Source: Heterocephalus glaber
Lineage: Eukaryota; Chordata; Mammalia; Rodentia; Bathyergidae
Reading direction: 5' to 3'
Length of the DNA: 64,000 bases
Assembly (NCBI RefSeq): GCF_000247695.1
Contig: NW_004624864.1
Span: forward strand, 5,051,215 to 5,115,214
The position numbers and the translations under genes were made by a program. The notes under the pieces were generated by a model that was not told the DNA's origin, made no database searches, and was given only the letters and a program-made list of their open reading frames with translations. This document shows positions 51,291 to 63,140 of this stretch, one piece after another. Every line of letters starts with the position of its first letter. Position 1 is the stretch's first letter.

Positions 51291-51799
51291 GAGTAGTTAA
51301 ATATCATTTAACTTTTTTTCTCCACTTTTGTAATTAGAAAGATGGTGATAATGTACTTTTTCTTACTAATTTATATGATCGTTTTTGGTTAAAGATGCAT
51401 ACTTGGGATTAAAAAAATTGGAAAAGTATTATTAGAGCAAATTAATGTGTTGACTCTATGAATATATAAACATAGAGCCTCACTAGTTACATTTTATTAT
51501 ATTTCAACTCATTGATATAGCCATAGAGTGCACTTTTGAGGAAAGTTATATTCCTTAATATCAATTAAGTTGGAAAGTAAAAGTACTTGTTTGCATGTTC
51601 TCATTTTTTATGTTTCAATAATGTAATAAGTTTAACCCTGTTATAAAACTTTCTTTCTTTAAGATATTCCTTGAAATAGAGGAAAAATATGTAAAAATTA
51701 TCATTAAACATGAACACAGAAGAGTGTGAGTGGTAAGAGATTTATCAACCACTGACAAGTGATGTGATGTCACATGGTTCCTCAGTGATAATAATTTAT

Positions 51800-52083
51800 G
51801 TCAGTTAGGAATGCAATCTAATGGGAATTTAAACTAGTACAACCACTATGGAAATCAGTGTGGAGGTTCTTCAAAAACTAAAAGTAGAAATTCCATTTGT
51901 TCCAGCTATTTCCCTTCTAGATATCTTCTCAGCATATTACAGGGTTACTTGCATACCCATGTTTATAGCAGCACAAGGTCTAAGAGCTGTATCTTGGAAA
52001 TAGCCTATATGTCCATCAACAGAAGAATGGATAAAGAAAATGTGAGTACTGTATCACATTACAATAAAAGACAAAAGAATGCC
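51800..52083 (+). mobile_element. L1 fragment (ORF2 end/3'UTR start)
   Basis: 'caaccactatggaaatcagt', 'cccatgtttatagcagcaca' and 'atggataaagaaaatgtg' are the typical L1 segment covering the end of ORF2 and start of the 3'UTR. It is the counterpart of 36510-36730. The terminal 3'UTR is missing. Confidence 0.7.
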
Positions 52084-53877
52084 ATGTGTGTGAGTCTCCT
52101 CCCTACTTGGGTGTTGGGATTTGCAGTCTGTGGCCTCAGAACCACCAGCAGCCACTCCTTGTTACCTCTCAACATGCTGCACTGCTTCACCAAGGAGCGC
52201 TGCAGATCTCATGCCCATTTTAATCTTTGCCACAGGGAGATTATGCAGGTTGGGCCAACCTATTCATATGAGCCCAAAAAGAGAAGGAAAAAGTCCTAAG
52301 TGTTGGCCCTAGGGAGGGAAAAAGCAAGAAAAAAAAAAGAAGATGTAGAGCAAGGCAATCAATACCAAGTTCCATAGTCCGGTGACTGTGGAGACTGAGG
52401 ATCTGAAGTCTGGGGACAGCTCAGGCTCCATAGTCAGGCCCTGTCCATAAGAGGAGAAATAGAAGTGTGAATGTGACACACAGGCTTGCTGCACTGGTTA
52501 GCTTTATGTGTGGACCTGACCAGAAGCATCCAGATGTTTGGGCAGGCGGGGTTCTTATGAAGCTGTTTTCCAGACAATTGAAGGTTTCCATGACTACACC
52601 AAGGACAGCATATTCCCCTAGCTCCTGTAGCAGAGCACTGTCCAGTCAGCTGTGGCAGGCACAGAGGAGTCTGCTCCTCACCTGCACAGGAAAGGACTCT
52701 CTGCCTGGCCACATGTAAAACACAAACCTGGCTTAGATTCTGTCTGGGTGTGAACTGAGGCAGGGGATTCTGCTGGGCCTCAGCCCAGGGGAGCTGTAAA
52801 CACATCTATGCAAGCAGTGATTTGACACCTTTGTGACCATATTGGAGCTAAACTATTTACTCCCCTGGATCTCAGACTAGCAATGCACCCATAAGATGGC
52901 AGATTTATTAGACTTGACAATCAGGTGGATAATTTCTTATAATACTCTATAAAATAATATATTAGTACACAAAATTTTTGTGGTATAATCTGTCTATATA
53001 TCTATCTATACACACAATTATTTATATATTAGAAAATTGAAAGCATCTATTCAAATTATCACCAATAGTATTTCTATTGTTATTGCTGGTGTGTTTTTGG
53101 AAAATATTGCAAATGATATTAACTTTGTTCATTATTCTTTAGATGCCCTTTGGAAATGACATGTTCAAAATTTTTGAATTATTAGCAATGACATGACATG
53201 CATGTCAAACATTTATGTTCTATAGAAAGAACTCCTCACCTGGACCACTTAAAAACAGCTCCTTCCTTTGTCAGTAACTTCTGCAGTTGCTGGAAGGGCT
53301 GTATGGTGCCATGACTCAGCTTTGTGCATCTGCAAGCAAAATCACAGATAGAGGGAAAAGCACATGTGTCCCTCAGTAATGCATCTCAAATGTCACTCAC
53401 AATGTAGAATGCTAGCAAATGGCCTCATTACATTACTCTGTGCCTGAAGAAATAAATAAGCCCACAGCAAAAAGTGGCACCAATAATAAAAACTATCTTA
53501 TGCGAAGCTAATGTATAAAAAGACTTTGGAGTGAGAATCTTGGGTTACAATAGGTTTCCATCATTTTTTGAATTCACAACCTATGCCTTAGTTCTCTCCT
53601 GTGTAAATTAACAATGGCCTTGGTAGATTTGCTACCTTTGTGAAAAGTACTTGTGTTATATATAAAGTTTCAGAATATTTTATATAACAAACATTAATTA
53701 ATTAATAATTATTATTACAAAGGCATGGTATCAGTCAGCTTTTCTATCACTGGTACAAAACTCCTGACCCCCTCAGTGTCAAGGACGAGAGTTTTAATTT
53801 GGCTCCTGATTTGTTTAGTCCATGGTTGGCTGGTACCATTCTTTGTCTCCAAACCTCTGTCAAGTATATGTTGCCTA
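52084..53877. other. No gene recognised; GC-richer start, then AT-rich
   Basis: 52084-52860 is less AT-rich and probably an old repeat, as it has scattered open frames on both strands (52121-52312, 52434-52805) with no domain. 52861-53877 is AT-rich with nothing identified. Confidence 0.35.
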
Positions 53878-53967
53878 GGGCTGGGGATTTAGCTCAGTGG
53901 TGTCACCGCCTGCTGTGCAAGCACAAGGACCCGAGTTCAAACTCTGGTACCAAAAAGAAAAAAAAGA
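53878..53967 (+). mobile_element. ID-like tRNA-derived SINE with target-site duplication
   Basis: Starts 'gggctggggatttagctcag', has the B-box-like 'gagttcaaact' and ends with 'ggtacc' plus an A-rich tail. Exact 11-bp direct repeats 'atatgttgcct' flank it at 53866-53876 and 53968-53978. Confidence 0.9.
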
Positions 53968-53978
53968 ATATGTTGCCT

Positions 53979-55885
53979 GATTCAATGTAACATACCTTCT
54001 ATCTACTATGGTGGTTTCATGCATTTGCTAATAGAGAGTTTAGAAAATAGTTGTTGATGAGATTTTAAAAGCATCAATACTTAATGCTTCTGGATAATAA
54101 CTAATTAATAAACTGGGTAACAAATTTTCTACACCATACAGATGATTTTTTTTCATCTTAGGGTATATGTATATTTTATTTTTTAATTCTCACCTGGAAT
54201 ATTGTGTGTTTCTGTGCGTGTGTGTGCACAACCCCCTGATGATGATATAGACACTTCTTCCAGGAATGCACTAATTATAAATTAAACATTATCAGTAATG
54301 ACCTTTCAGAATAAGTTAGTTTGTTACATACTTGTGATGCATTGCCTTGTATATGGATAAAGGATGGGTTCTTTTAGTCTTCAGGTTATAGATAAAATAG
54401 GAAACAAGTTCATAAATGACAACATAGGAGAGTCAGGGAAAAGCCTAAATAGACTTATTTATTTACTTTGAATTCAGTACAACATCTAACCAAATCACTT
54501 AATAGAACAGAAATTCTATTAATTCAAAGGTAATACACATCTATAATTTTGAAATTAATAAATTATTCCATCCATTAAATATCATACTATTACTATGAAA
54601 CAACATAATTTAGGTAAGGAATTTAGAGAAGGGTTATAATATTTTATGAGATTTTAAGGAGAAGATTGCATAAAGCATGGGAATTTTGAATAGAAAGATA
54701 TTTAGAATTTCAAAAATATATTTATTAAATTTGCCTTCATTGCTCAGGCTTTTGAGTATATCAGCTCCTCCACTGGCTCACTCATGTTTTCATATCTCAT
54801 GTCACAAGTGTGTGAGCTCAGTGTGGGCAGCAGCACAGCACGGCACGAAGCCTGTGCTCTCAATACCTCAGAGCTTCAGGAGCTGGCACATTGGACACAG
54901 AATGGGTGGCGCTGGTGGGGAAGACTAGGAGGGAGGACTTTGCCCACCACTGCTAGGAGGTCCCTGGGACAAGGTGGAAAATGTCATCTAACCGATGATG
55001 ATGATGAGCTTTCCTAATCATCAAATACTGTTTAAAAAAGCCAACCACATGAAGTGAACAGGATATAAAAGGCAAGAGAATATTTATGCAAAATATGCAC
55101 AGTGAGTTGCAGTCCTCCTAGGCAGCAGTGAGAGAGAATGAACATCAGGAAACAGATCGGATGCCAGGGTGGACAAAGCTTTCAGCCAGATGGATGGATG
55201 GAGCACAGATGCTGGGGCAGCAACTGTGCATTTACAACAAACTTTTAAAAGTAGGTGAGCAGAACTTAATAATGATGAACATGGATGATCTGAGGAGATT
55301 GAGATGAGATCACAACCAGACACTCTGAAAAGACAAATCAGCTAGGAGAGTGATCTACAAAGGAAAAGAAATTAAGGTTTTTTTACAACAGCTGTCCATG
55401 ACTCAGACGGAACTCCCCTTAGCAACAGTGGAGCCCAGTTAGGCTCAGGAGACTTCAGAGCTGGTCCTGCTTCTTGTGCAGGACAGGAAGCTGGACAACA
55501 GCCATCTTGTTATTTCAGACAAGCAGAGGAAGGCCTACATGTCTGTATCCTCACCAGCAGTATAACGTAACTTAAATTTTGTATGAAGTATAAAATAAAT
55601 ATGTTTGGATATTATTCAAAATCTAAAAGCAATTTTAAAAACAGTTCCAAAATAAATAGAAAATAAGATAGGGTTTCACAATTTGCAAATTAATGTAGTG
55701 AGATATTTGTAAATATATTGTTTTTTTATAAAGTATACAAATTATAGGGAAAACAGATCTCCAAGGACTTAAACTATAAATATGCATAATGCCGATATAT
55801 TCTTCTTCTCTGGCACCACTAGAATTGGAATGACATGACAGCTGTGATTTCACAGTGTCTCCCCGCACACCTAGTGACTTGCTGA
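53979..55885. other. No gene recognised
   Basis: Mostly AT-rich; 54780-55010 and 55100-55560 are GC-richer and may be old repeats. No coding signature was found in the frames at 54677-55017 or 55084-55323. Confidence 0.35.
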
Positions 55886-55890
55886 GCTGT

Positions 55891-55926
55891 TTCCTATTCT
55901 ATTCTATTCTATTTTATTCTATTCTA
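55891..55926. repeat. (ATTCT)n pentanucleotide repeat
   Basis: About seven ATTCT units (one ATTTT), lying at the tail end of the inverted SINE at 55935, so it most likely grew from that element's A-rich tail. Confidence 0.85.
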
Positions 55927-55934
55927 TGTATTTA

Positions 55935-56010
55935 TTTGTACGGGGGATCAAACTCGGGTCCTTGCACTTGTGAGGCAGGCAGCAGAACCACTGTGCTAAA
56001 TCCCCGGCCC
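55935..56010 (-). mobile_element. ID-like SINE, inverted
   Basis: Reverse complement of the ID-like SINE: 'gtacgggggatcaaactcgg' to 'ctaaatccccggccc'. Confidence 0.85.
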
Positions 56011-56032
56011 TTATTTTGTTTTAACTCAGGCG

Positions 56033-56077
56033 CTCTCTCTCTCTCTCTCTTTCTCTTTCTCTCTCTCTCTCTCTCTG
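56033..56077. repeat. (CT)n microsatellite
   Basis: CT run of about 45 bp with TTT interruptions. Confidence 0.9.
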
Positions 56078-56415
56078 CTGTTTGCATTCTGACCTGTGTT
56101 TCTGTTTCCCTACATATGTGCACATGAACTCTCATTGATGTGTCTGAAACCATCCACTCACTCAACTGTGAGCAGGAATGCATGACTTTCCAGGAAGAAT
56201 GCAGATTGCAATATTTTGTAAACATATGAATTCATTGAAATTTCAAGCTGTTATCTACAAATAAGGTGTGTGTTTTAATTTTTAAGCCTGCATTGTAGTA
56301 AAATATAAATTGCCTTTAATCCCCATCAGAATTTTCCCTCAGATGTGAACATGCTCATCATCTCTCCACACTCCTGAAGTGGTCCTGGAAGTCCCTTTTT
56401 GAGGATGTCTTCAGT

Positions 56416-56935
56416 TATGCTGCCAAGAAGTCTCCACTCCTTGAATTGTCGAGAGAAATGCTACAGAATTTTAGGGAAAAATCATTTGGTTAGCCTAGGT
56501 CTCCTGCCTACAGGCCAGCTGTGGAATTTTGAGATATAATTCCATTTTGTCCATAGTTCCAGGTCACAACTGAGACCTCAATGATCCGGTGATGCTGTGT
56601 TGCTCCAGAACAAGATTACACCAGCTGAAGACATCCTGGGAGGAACAACATCTTCATCTACTCAGTTCCTCATTGTTCTTGGATTATTACACTGTGTTTA
56701 TGCCAATGTACTGAACTCTGCAAGTCGTTTGTTACACCTGGTTTATCCCGAGGTACTGAACTGTCTGCGACTCATTTGTTGCATTTGTTTCTCCTGATGT
56801 ACTGAATAAAAGGTGCGGTAAACTGGTGGCTTTGTCTTTGCTGCTCAGAGCAGCACTGATCAGACCCAAAGCTCAGCTTCTTCTCAGTCTCATTTTTCTA
56901 CCTTCCCTATAATTCGCCTTGTACTGTCATGGCTC
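56416..56935 (+). mobile_element. LTR-like element with internal repeats
   Basis: Ends with a polyadenylation block 'actgaataaaaggtgcggta' (signal at 56805-56810) and a U5-like tail. Just upstream the motif 'gtactgaa' recurs at roughly 45-50 bp spacing (about 56707, 56753, 56799), suggesting repeats near the LTR promoter. No internal genes, boundaries or target-site duplication were established. Confidence 0.4.
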
Positions 56936-57363
56936 ACTGAAGCCTAGGACTTACTGCAGAGGTTCTAGTAATGTCCCCTTTCCCTGTTCCCTACACTGAA
57001 TCAACTCAAAGCTTTTCCTTTCCTTTCTATTTTGACCTTGGGAAGACCTGGAAGGTGTTGCAGGATGCCAGATTCAGTGAACAGTTGAAGAATAAGGGGA
57101 AGGGGATGCAGAAAGTTAAGTAGCACAGTTTCCCTTACACTCTTTTAGACACTCAAAAGTTCTGTAACTGTAAGACCAAAGTGAAAGATAATGCTATGAC
57201 ACCAGAGGTAGACTTTGTGGAAATGGGAAGTGGGCCTGAGCATGGGAGAGAGAGGAGGGGAAGGGGCAGGAAAAGGAATCAAGATATGACACATATGTAC
57301 CAGTTCCCTCCATGTATGTTATGTGTGGCAATCATATACTAATAAATTTATTAAAAATAAAAT
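56936..57363. other. No gene recognised
   Basis: Spacer before the RRM2 pseudogene; 57200-57360 is purine-rich then AT-rich and may be a repeat end. Confidence 0.35.
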
Positions 57364-59564
57364 GCAGCTCCAGTTGTCTCCCTTCTCTCCCGCCACTGCT
57401 AAGCATCATGCTCTCTGTCTGTGCCCGGCTCACCACCATGACGGACCAGCAGAGAGAACCCTGGTGCTTTGTTATCTGTCCTATCCAGTACCAGGGTATT
57501 CAGCACAAGATGGGTAAGAAAGCCGAGGCCTCCTTTTGGACGGCTGAGGAGATGGATCTTTCCAAAGACATTGGGCCCTGGGAAGCACTAAAGCCAGATA
57601 AGAGAGATTTTATTTGGCATGTCCTGGCTTGCTCTGCTGCCAGCAATGGCATAGTCAGGGAGAACCTCATGGAGGAATTTAGCCAGAAGTTCAAGTTACA
57701 GAAGCCCACTCTTTTTATGGCTTCCAAATTGCCATGGAAAACCTCCATTCTGAAATGTACAGTCTTCTTAAAGACACTTACATTAAAGACTCCTAAGAAA
57801 GGGAGTTACTCTTCAAGTCATCCAGATCATGTCCTGCTTGGAGAAGGTAAAGTAGGTCTTGGGCTGGATCAGTGGTTGATTTTCTCCTTCAAGAAATGGG
57901 GCCTCAGCCCGGCCTCATCTTTTCCAGTGAACTTATTAGCAGAGATGAAGCTTGCACTGTGACTTCGCCTGCCTGAGGTGCAGGCACCTGGTGCACAAAC
58001 CCTAGGAGTAGAGAGTGAAGGAGATCTTTGTCAGTGCTGTCAGGATCCAGCAGGAGTTCCTTGCCTGTGAAGCTCATCTGGATGAGCTGCACTGTAGTAA
58101 AGCAGTACATCAAATTCGTGCCTGACAAGCTTAAGGCTTATGCTGCAACTGGGCTTCAGGAAGGTTTTCTGAGTGGAAAATCCATTTGACTTCATGGAGA
58201 ATAAGTCTCTGGAAGGGAAGACAAACTTCGCTGAGAAAAGAGTCAGAGAGTATCAGAGGATGGGAGTTACGTCCAGTCTCATGGAGAATTCTTTTACTTT
58301 GGATGCTGGCTTTTCAATGAACTGGAGATGTGCTCTTATTTTGCTGAGTATTTTTCCCTTTGTCATTAAAAAAATCAGCTAAAGTAAATGAACCAGCTAC
58401 ACCATGCATTATCCACAATGTTCACTGATGGCACCTGTAAAACTGTATTACTACCTCAGGCAGTCCTGTTTACTAACAGTGCTCACAGCGTCACCTAGAG
58501 AAGGACACTGAAGCCCAGCCCCCTGGATTCTTTGGAAGATGGGGTCCTGCTTTGCTAGCAGCTGGTGGCTGTGAGGCCTCTGTAGTGCTAAAGCGAGGGG
58601 ACACTGGCAGCTCACAGCAGGATTAAACATGTTCCAGTGCAAATGAGGCTGGGGGAATAAACTTCAGCATGCAGGCTGAAGTTTACTGAACTGGTGGTAA
58701 ATCAGATGGGTACTTTACACACAAATCAGAAACTGTACTGTCAAGGGGAAAGCCTGATAGAAGTGCAAAAGTGTTGTGTTTCCTATGAATGGTAGCTAAA
58801 GTGAAATTTACTGACTAAAAGAGGATTATTGCTGTTGACTGAACATGTAATTTGGAAGCTTTTTAATGAATTGGAATACTCTTTACTTTTGAAGTCAGTT
58901 CTGTGCAAATCTATACCAAGTGTGCCCAGAGGAGACGGGGTGTGATTTCTCCCGAAATAGGCACTTCTAAAAGTGTTACTTATTCTGATTTAGTTTGTGA
59001 GTAGGTAATGTTGAGATCTGATCTATTTATAGTTTATCCATGTGTCTTCAAGTAGAATTTTTTTTTACTATATGTCCTTTTCACATATTACCTATGCCAT
59101 ACTTTGTAAAAAGTCACCCAGTATTACCTTAATGAGACAAATATCTTAAGGAGACCGATCTTAACCAGACATTGCTCACTGCAGTGCTACAATTTTCCTA
59201 ACTATATGTTGCCCGGCCGTTTCTGAACTGAGTAGAAAACTAGTGGTCCATGAGCTGTTCATATCTGCTCCATCAGGTATTAATTTTAGATGGAGCTGTA
59301 AACTAACAGACACAGCTCACAGTGAGTTTCAGTCTGCCTTTCTATGGGGAAAAGCCAAGCTGTTCATGGGAAGGGGTGGGAGATTGACTTGACTCGTGAC
59401 CCCCAAGTTCACTGCTCATGTTCCCTGTTGGTTGTTGGAGCCCTGGCCAGATTTCATTTATTGTATTTGAACTCCTATAATACAAGACCTGTTTTCTGTT
59501 TCTATCTTTTAAGTTATTGTTACATAAAGCAAATAAATCCAAGTTATATGATCTCAAAAAATAC
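57364..59564 (+). pseudogene. Processed pseudogene of RRM2 (ribonucleotide reductase small subunit)
   Basis: RRM2 supplies the radical-bearing small subunit that makes deoxyribonucleotides. Here 57408-58316 is a broken intronless copy. A short N-terminus 'MLSVCARLTTMTDQQ' jumps straight to 'KAEASFWTAEEMDLSKDIGP', so roughly 50 residues are missing. The catalytic region follows with losses, then the C-terminus '[18 protein letters not shown]' and '[20 protein letters not shown]'. Frameshifts occur near 57770 and 57960, a middle segment is deleted, and the stop codon has become TCA (58314-58316). RRM2 rather than RRM2B fits better because of 'WEALKPD' and 'YQRMGV'. The 3'UTR continues to an AATAAA at 59532-59537 and an A-rich end. 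'taaaaataaaa' at about 57352 and 59565 could be the target-site duplication. Confidence 0.85.
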
Positions 59565-59579
59565 TAAAAATAAAATAAA

Positions 59580-60829
59580 ACTGTGTAATAATAAGGTGGA
59601 TAAGTCCACATAATAATATATATATTTTATACAAATTGACTTAAAGCTTATGGATGGATTAAGGCCATATAGGTAGACCATGAAGACAGCCACTCCTGGT
59701 CTGAAAGTGTCACATTGTTTACTCAGAATTTAGTTTGATTTTTAAGCAGAATTTAGTGGCTCCCAGACTCAGAGCTGTGAAAGGCTGTATGGAGCGTGGG
59801 GGAGCTATTTCAGTTTTATGTTGGCCGAAGCAGTTAAATACCAGCAAAATTTCAAAGGGAGGACAAACAAGAAGTGTTTCTCTAAGGAAGATGCATCCAA
59901 AAGCACAGCCATCTTTAATGGACCCAGATTATTATCAGCCCATCATGGAGTTCTGAGCTTCTCCTTTCAGTTTCTTTTATTTTTAGGTTTTAAACTTATA
60001 AATACATAAGTGAGTGTGTGATCTCTTTCCTTTCTTTCTCGCTTTCTTTCTTCTCTCCCCTCCCCCACTCTCTCCTCCTTCTTTTTAATGTTTCTATTTC
60101 TTGCTCTGCAGAGACCCGACATGGATAGTGAATAAGGGAATGAGGAGCAGCACACAGAGAGAGTCAGAGTGGCAGACTCTTCAGTCAGGCCACTGTGGGA
60201 GTGGGGCCACTCTGGTCCTCCTGAGGTCACTCACTTACACTGGGGGTCGCAGTGGGAGCCAAGAGGTAAGCAGCAGGCAGAACTTCTCACTGTCGGGAAG
60301 ATACTTGCAGAATATGGACGTCAGATTGTCATGAATTTTCAATTATTTGGAGGACAATTGTAAATAAAGTCAAATAAAATCGTTTCTAGAAACTAATGTG
60401 AAACTCTATATGTTTCAGAAAAGTCGTTATTCACACATAATTTTTAAATGAATCATCCTGACATATATGAATTCTGCTAACAGAATAAATTCCAAAGTGC
60501 AATGAATTTCTACTCTTTGTTCACTACTTTCCAGTATTAAAGATCTAACAGAGTAACAATGAATACTCAGGAATGAAGAACCATTCCAAAATAAAAATTC
60601 AAAAACAGTAAACACCAGTATTATTCCTAAAGACTTAGAAGTGCTAGAGAACTTCTCATAGAAAAAAATTAAGCATAATTAAAAATAATTTCTCATTAAT
60701 TTCTACTGAATGTAGAGAATGTGGCACAGTCATAAAATTAGTGCACTGCAGAAGGGTGACAACTGATTGGGGATGGGAATGTGACAAGATTGTGTAAGCA
60801 CTGTGGTATTTGAAGAGCATGAAGAAATG
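59580..60829. other. No gene recognised; includes polypyrimidine tract
   Basis: A C/T-rich tract lies at about 60024-60085. The short frames at 59735-59956 and 60101-60363 have no recognisable domain. Confidence 0.4.
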
Positions 60830-61240
60830 AGTGTGCATAACAGCATTAATCCTAGGAGCCAAAAAGTAGAAACAATCTAAAAGCCCTTTTACCAATGAAC
60901 AGATAAACATGATGTAATGTGTCCATGGAATAACATATTATTTATTCATCCAAGAGAAGTAAATGCTAAAAAATGGGTATATATGTAAATCATGGTAAAT
61001 GAAAACATAACACAAAAAGCAAATACAGGAGGTCTCTGTTAATATTTAACTCTAGAATATATGAAGACCTGGATTCAGATAGCAGCTTAGAATTAGCTAA
61101 GGACAGTGGGAAACGGAGAGGGTGGACTCACTCCTACTCTGATGTCCTTGTAGTTGAGCTGATGAAAAGTGTTCTACAAGTAGACAATTGTGGTCATTCT
61201 CCAGCCTTGTGACCACACTGCACACCAAAGAAGTGTTCAG
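60830..61240 (+). mobile_element. Old L1 3'UTR remnant, copy 3 of the repeated locus
   Basis: 'ggagccaaaaagtagaaaca', 'ccatggaataacatattatt' and the following decayed sequence match the old L1 3'UTR layout. It stands about 0.3-0.7 kb before the OR5W-type upstream module, as in the other two copies. Confidence 0.5.
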
Positions 61241-61539
61241 TATGAATTTTCTACTTCCTATATTATATCTCAATACAAATATCATCAAAAGGTAGTAATA
61301 GTTTAGTAATTTGAAAAAAATGAATGTTTGAACACTTGTAAAACAAATGAAAAGGGGAACAGTTTGGTAAGGATTCTTTGGGAGGCTGTATAATTACATT
61401 CTGCTCCAGGTAGATGAGCATGAGACAGATAACATTTTAAATTAGAAAACTTGTATGCATTGCATGTATTATACGGTATACAATCAATTTGTAGCTTCAT
61501 TCTGACCTACGTGAGTTGGGAACTATATTCAAGACGCAA

Positions 61540-62100
61540 GCTCCCCCTGTGTTCCAGTGGTTCTTGTAGTCACAGGGGAAAATACAGATCCAGAAATACA
61601 ATTAATTACATGTTTGCCCAATGTGGATCCCTGAAAGAACTAGCTTCAGGGAGTTAAGTCCCAAAAGGTTCCTGTTAGAATAAAATGCTATCTGACTAAT
61701 GTTCAGTTACCAAAGTATCATTCATCTCAGGTAAGTTCTGAGTTTCAAAATTTAAAAAAATAATGTAAAAACCCGAAATGAACAAACCTAACTGATGGGG
61801 GAAAAGTTAATGATTTTATACTAGATTGCTTAGCAGAACATACTGTGAAACCTAATTTTCAAAGCTTGTAATTTCTCCTCAGAAAAAAGGCTCTTACTGA
61901 ATTTATGACATCTCATTTCCCTTATTTTTCGTTAATCTGGGTTCATAGAAAGATTTTCTTCATTTTACCATTGTGTAAGTATTTACATAAATTTCAGAAT
62001 TTTCTAGTTTAATTAATATATAATTGAAATATCCCATTACAAATAAGTATCACAGTATAAATAATGATATGGGCACATTTAAGTCCATGTATACCATAAA
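61540..62100 (+). other. OR5W-type upstream module, copy 3, with splice donor
   Basis: 'caggggaaaatacagatcc' (61571), 'gttcagttaccaaag' and a consensus donor 'ctcag|gtaagt' with GT at 61731-61732 parallel the modules at 32920 and 39360. It is inferred to be the 5' non-coding exon of the intact receptor at 63141, whose likely acceptor is the AG near 63126-63127. Confidence 0.55.
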
Positions 62101-62391
62101 ATAGTTACCTTATCAAAAAAATCAAACATAAATCTCACCAGTATTCACCCCATACATTCCACTTCTCATATTTCAATGAAGAATCATGCACATGTGAAAA
62201 TACATCACCTATTCATGAAGGTTCCTACACTCCATGGTAAAGAACATATCTCTAAACTTACAATTGCACTTCATCTTGTTTTCAACTTTTTATAAATACA
62301 ATTTGCTATATACAATAAATATATTCATAAATTATGATATAATAAAAGTGTAAGGATTAAAATATGTTCTCCCACTTACATTTTAGCATTT

Positions 62392-62478
62392 CTTTTTTTT
62401 TTTCGGTACTGGTGATCAAGCTCGGGACCTTGCACTTGTCAGGCAGTCTATGGAACCACTGAGCTAAATCCCTGGCCC
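62392..62478 (-). mobile_element. ID-like SINE, inverted
   Basis: A T run, then 'cggtactggtgatcaagctc' to 'gctaaatccctggccc', is the reverse complement of the ID-like SINE. It lies in the inferred intron of the OR5W-like gene. Confidence 0.85.
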
Positions 62479-63140
62479 TAGAATATCTTTTAGGGTGACC
62501 AGAAGACTAGTCTTTTAGCTGGAAAATTCTTCTACAGTAAGTAGTAACCTCTGTGACGAATCATAACAATTTTTAAGGAAAACATCAATAATTATTTTGG
62601 GTCTCATCAAATACTAAAGAGCTGGAAGAGTAGAATAACAATACTTGTCTTTATTTGTCAGTAGTGCTATTTTTTTACAATTAATAAATGGTCTTTTAAA
62701 ACCTGAATAAATTTTGAAGAAGATAAATTTTTAATGTTGTTCTATATAGGCGATTACTTCTAAGAAACATAGCAAGCACTAAACAGTATTTCTCATGATG
62801 TAATTTCACTAAAATTGTGCTTCATTCATATCATTTGAAAGATTTACTGAGATTTTAATCATCAATTATATATTAGCTGAAATAAGGACAGTAAAAAGAC
62901 CAGAGGAATTAGAGAAGACATAAAGAGACACATATGTTATGATATATTTTTAGACCTCACTCACAATTTCTCAACCACTACTTTGGATTGATGATTTTAC
63001 TGTTCTCAAAAGCATCCAATATTTGTGAACTTTAAAAAAAAACTAGAGAAACAAAATGTGTTCTGCTTTACAGATATTTTGCGATATACAGAAGAATTAA
63101 AATGGACCTCTAATATTTTTAAGTTTAGACAAGAGACAAA

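Noticed and set aside
55855..56225. Open frames at 55855-56127 (+) and 55932-56225 (-)
   Set aside because: They translate an inverted SINE and a CT microsatellite.
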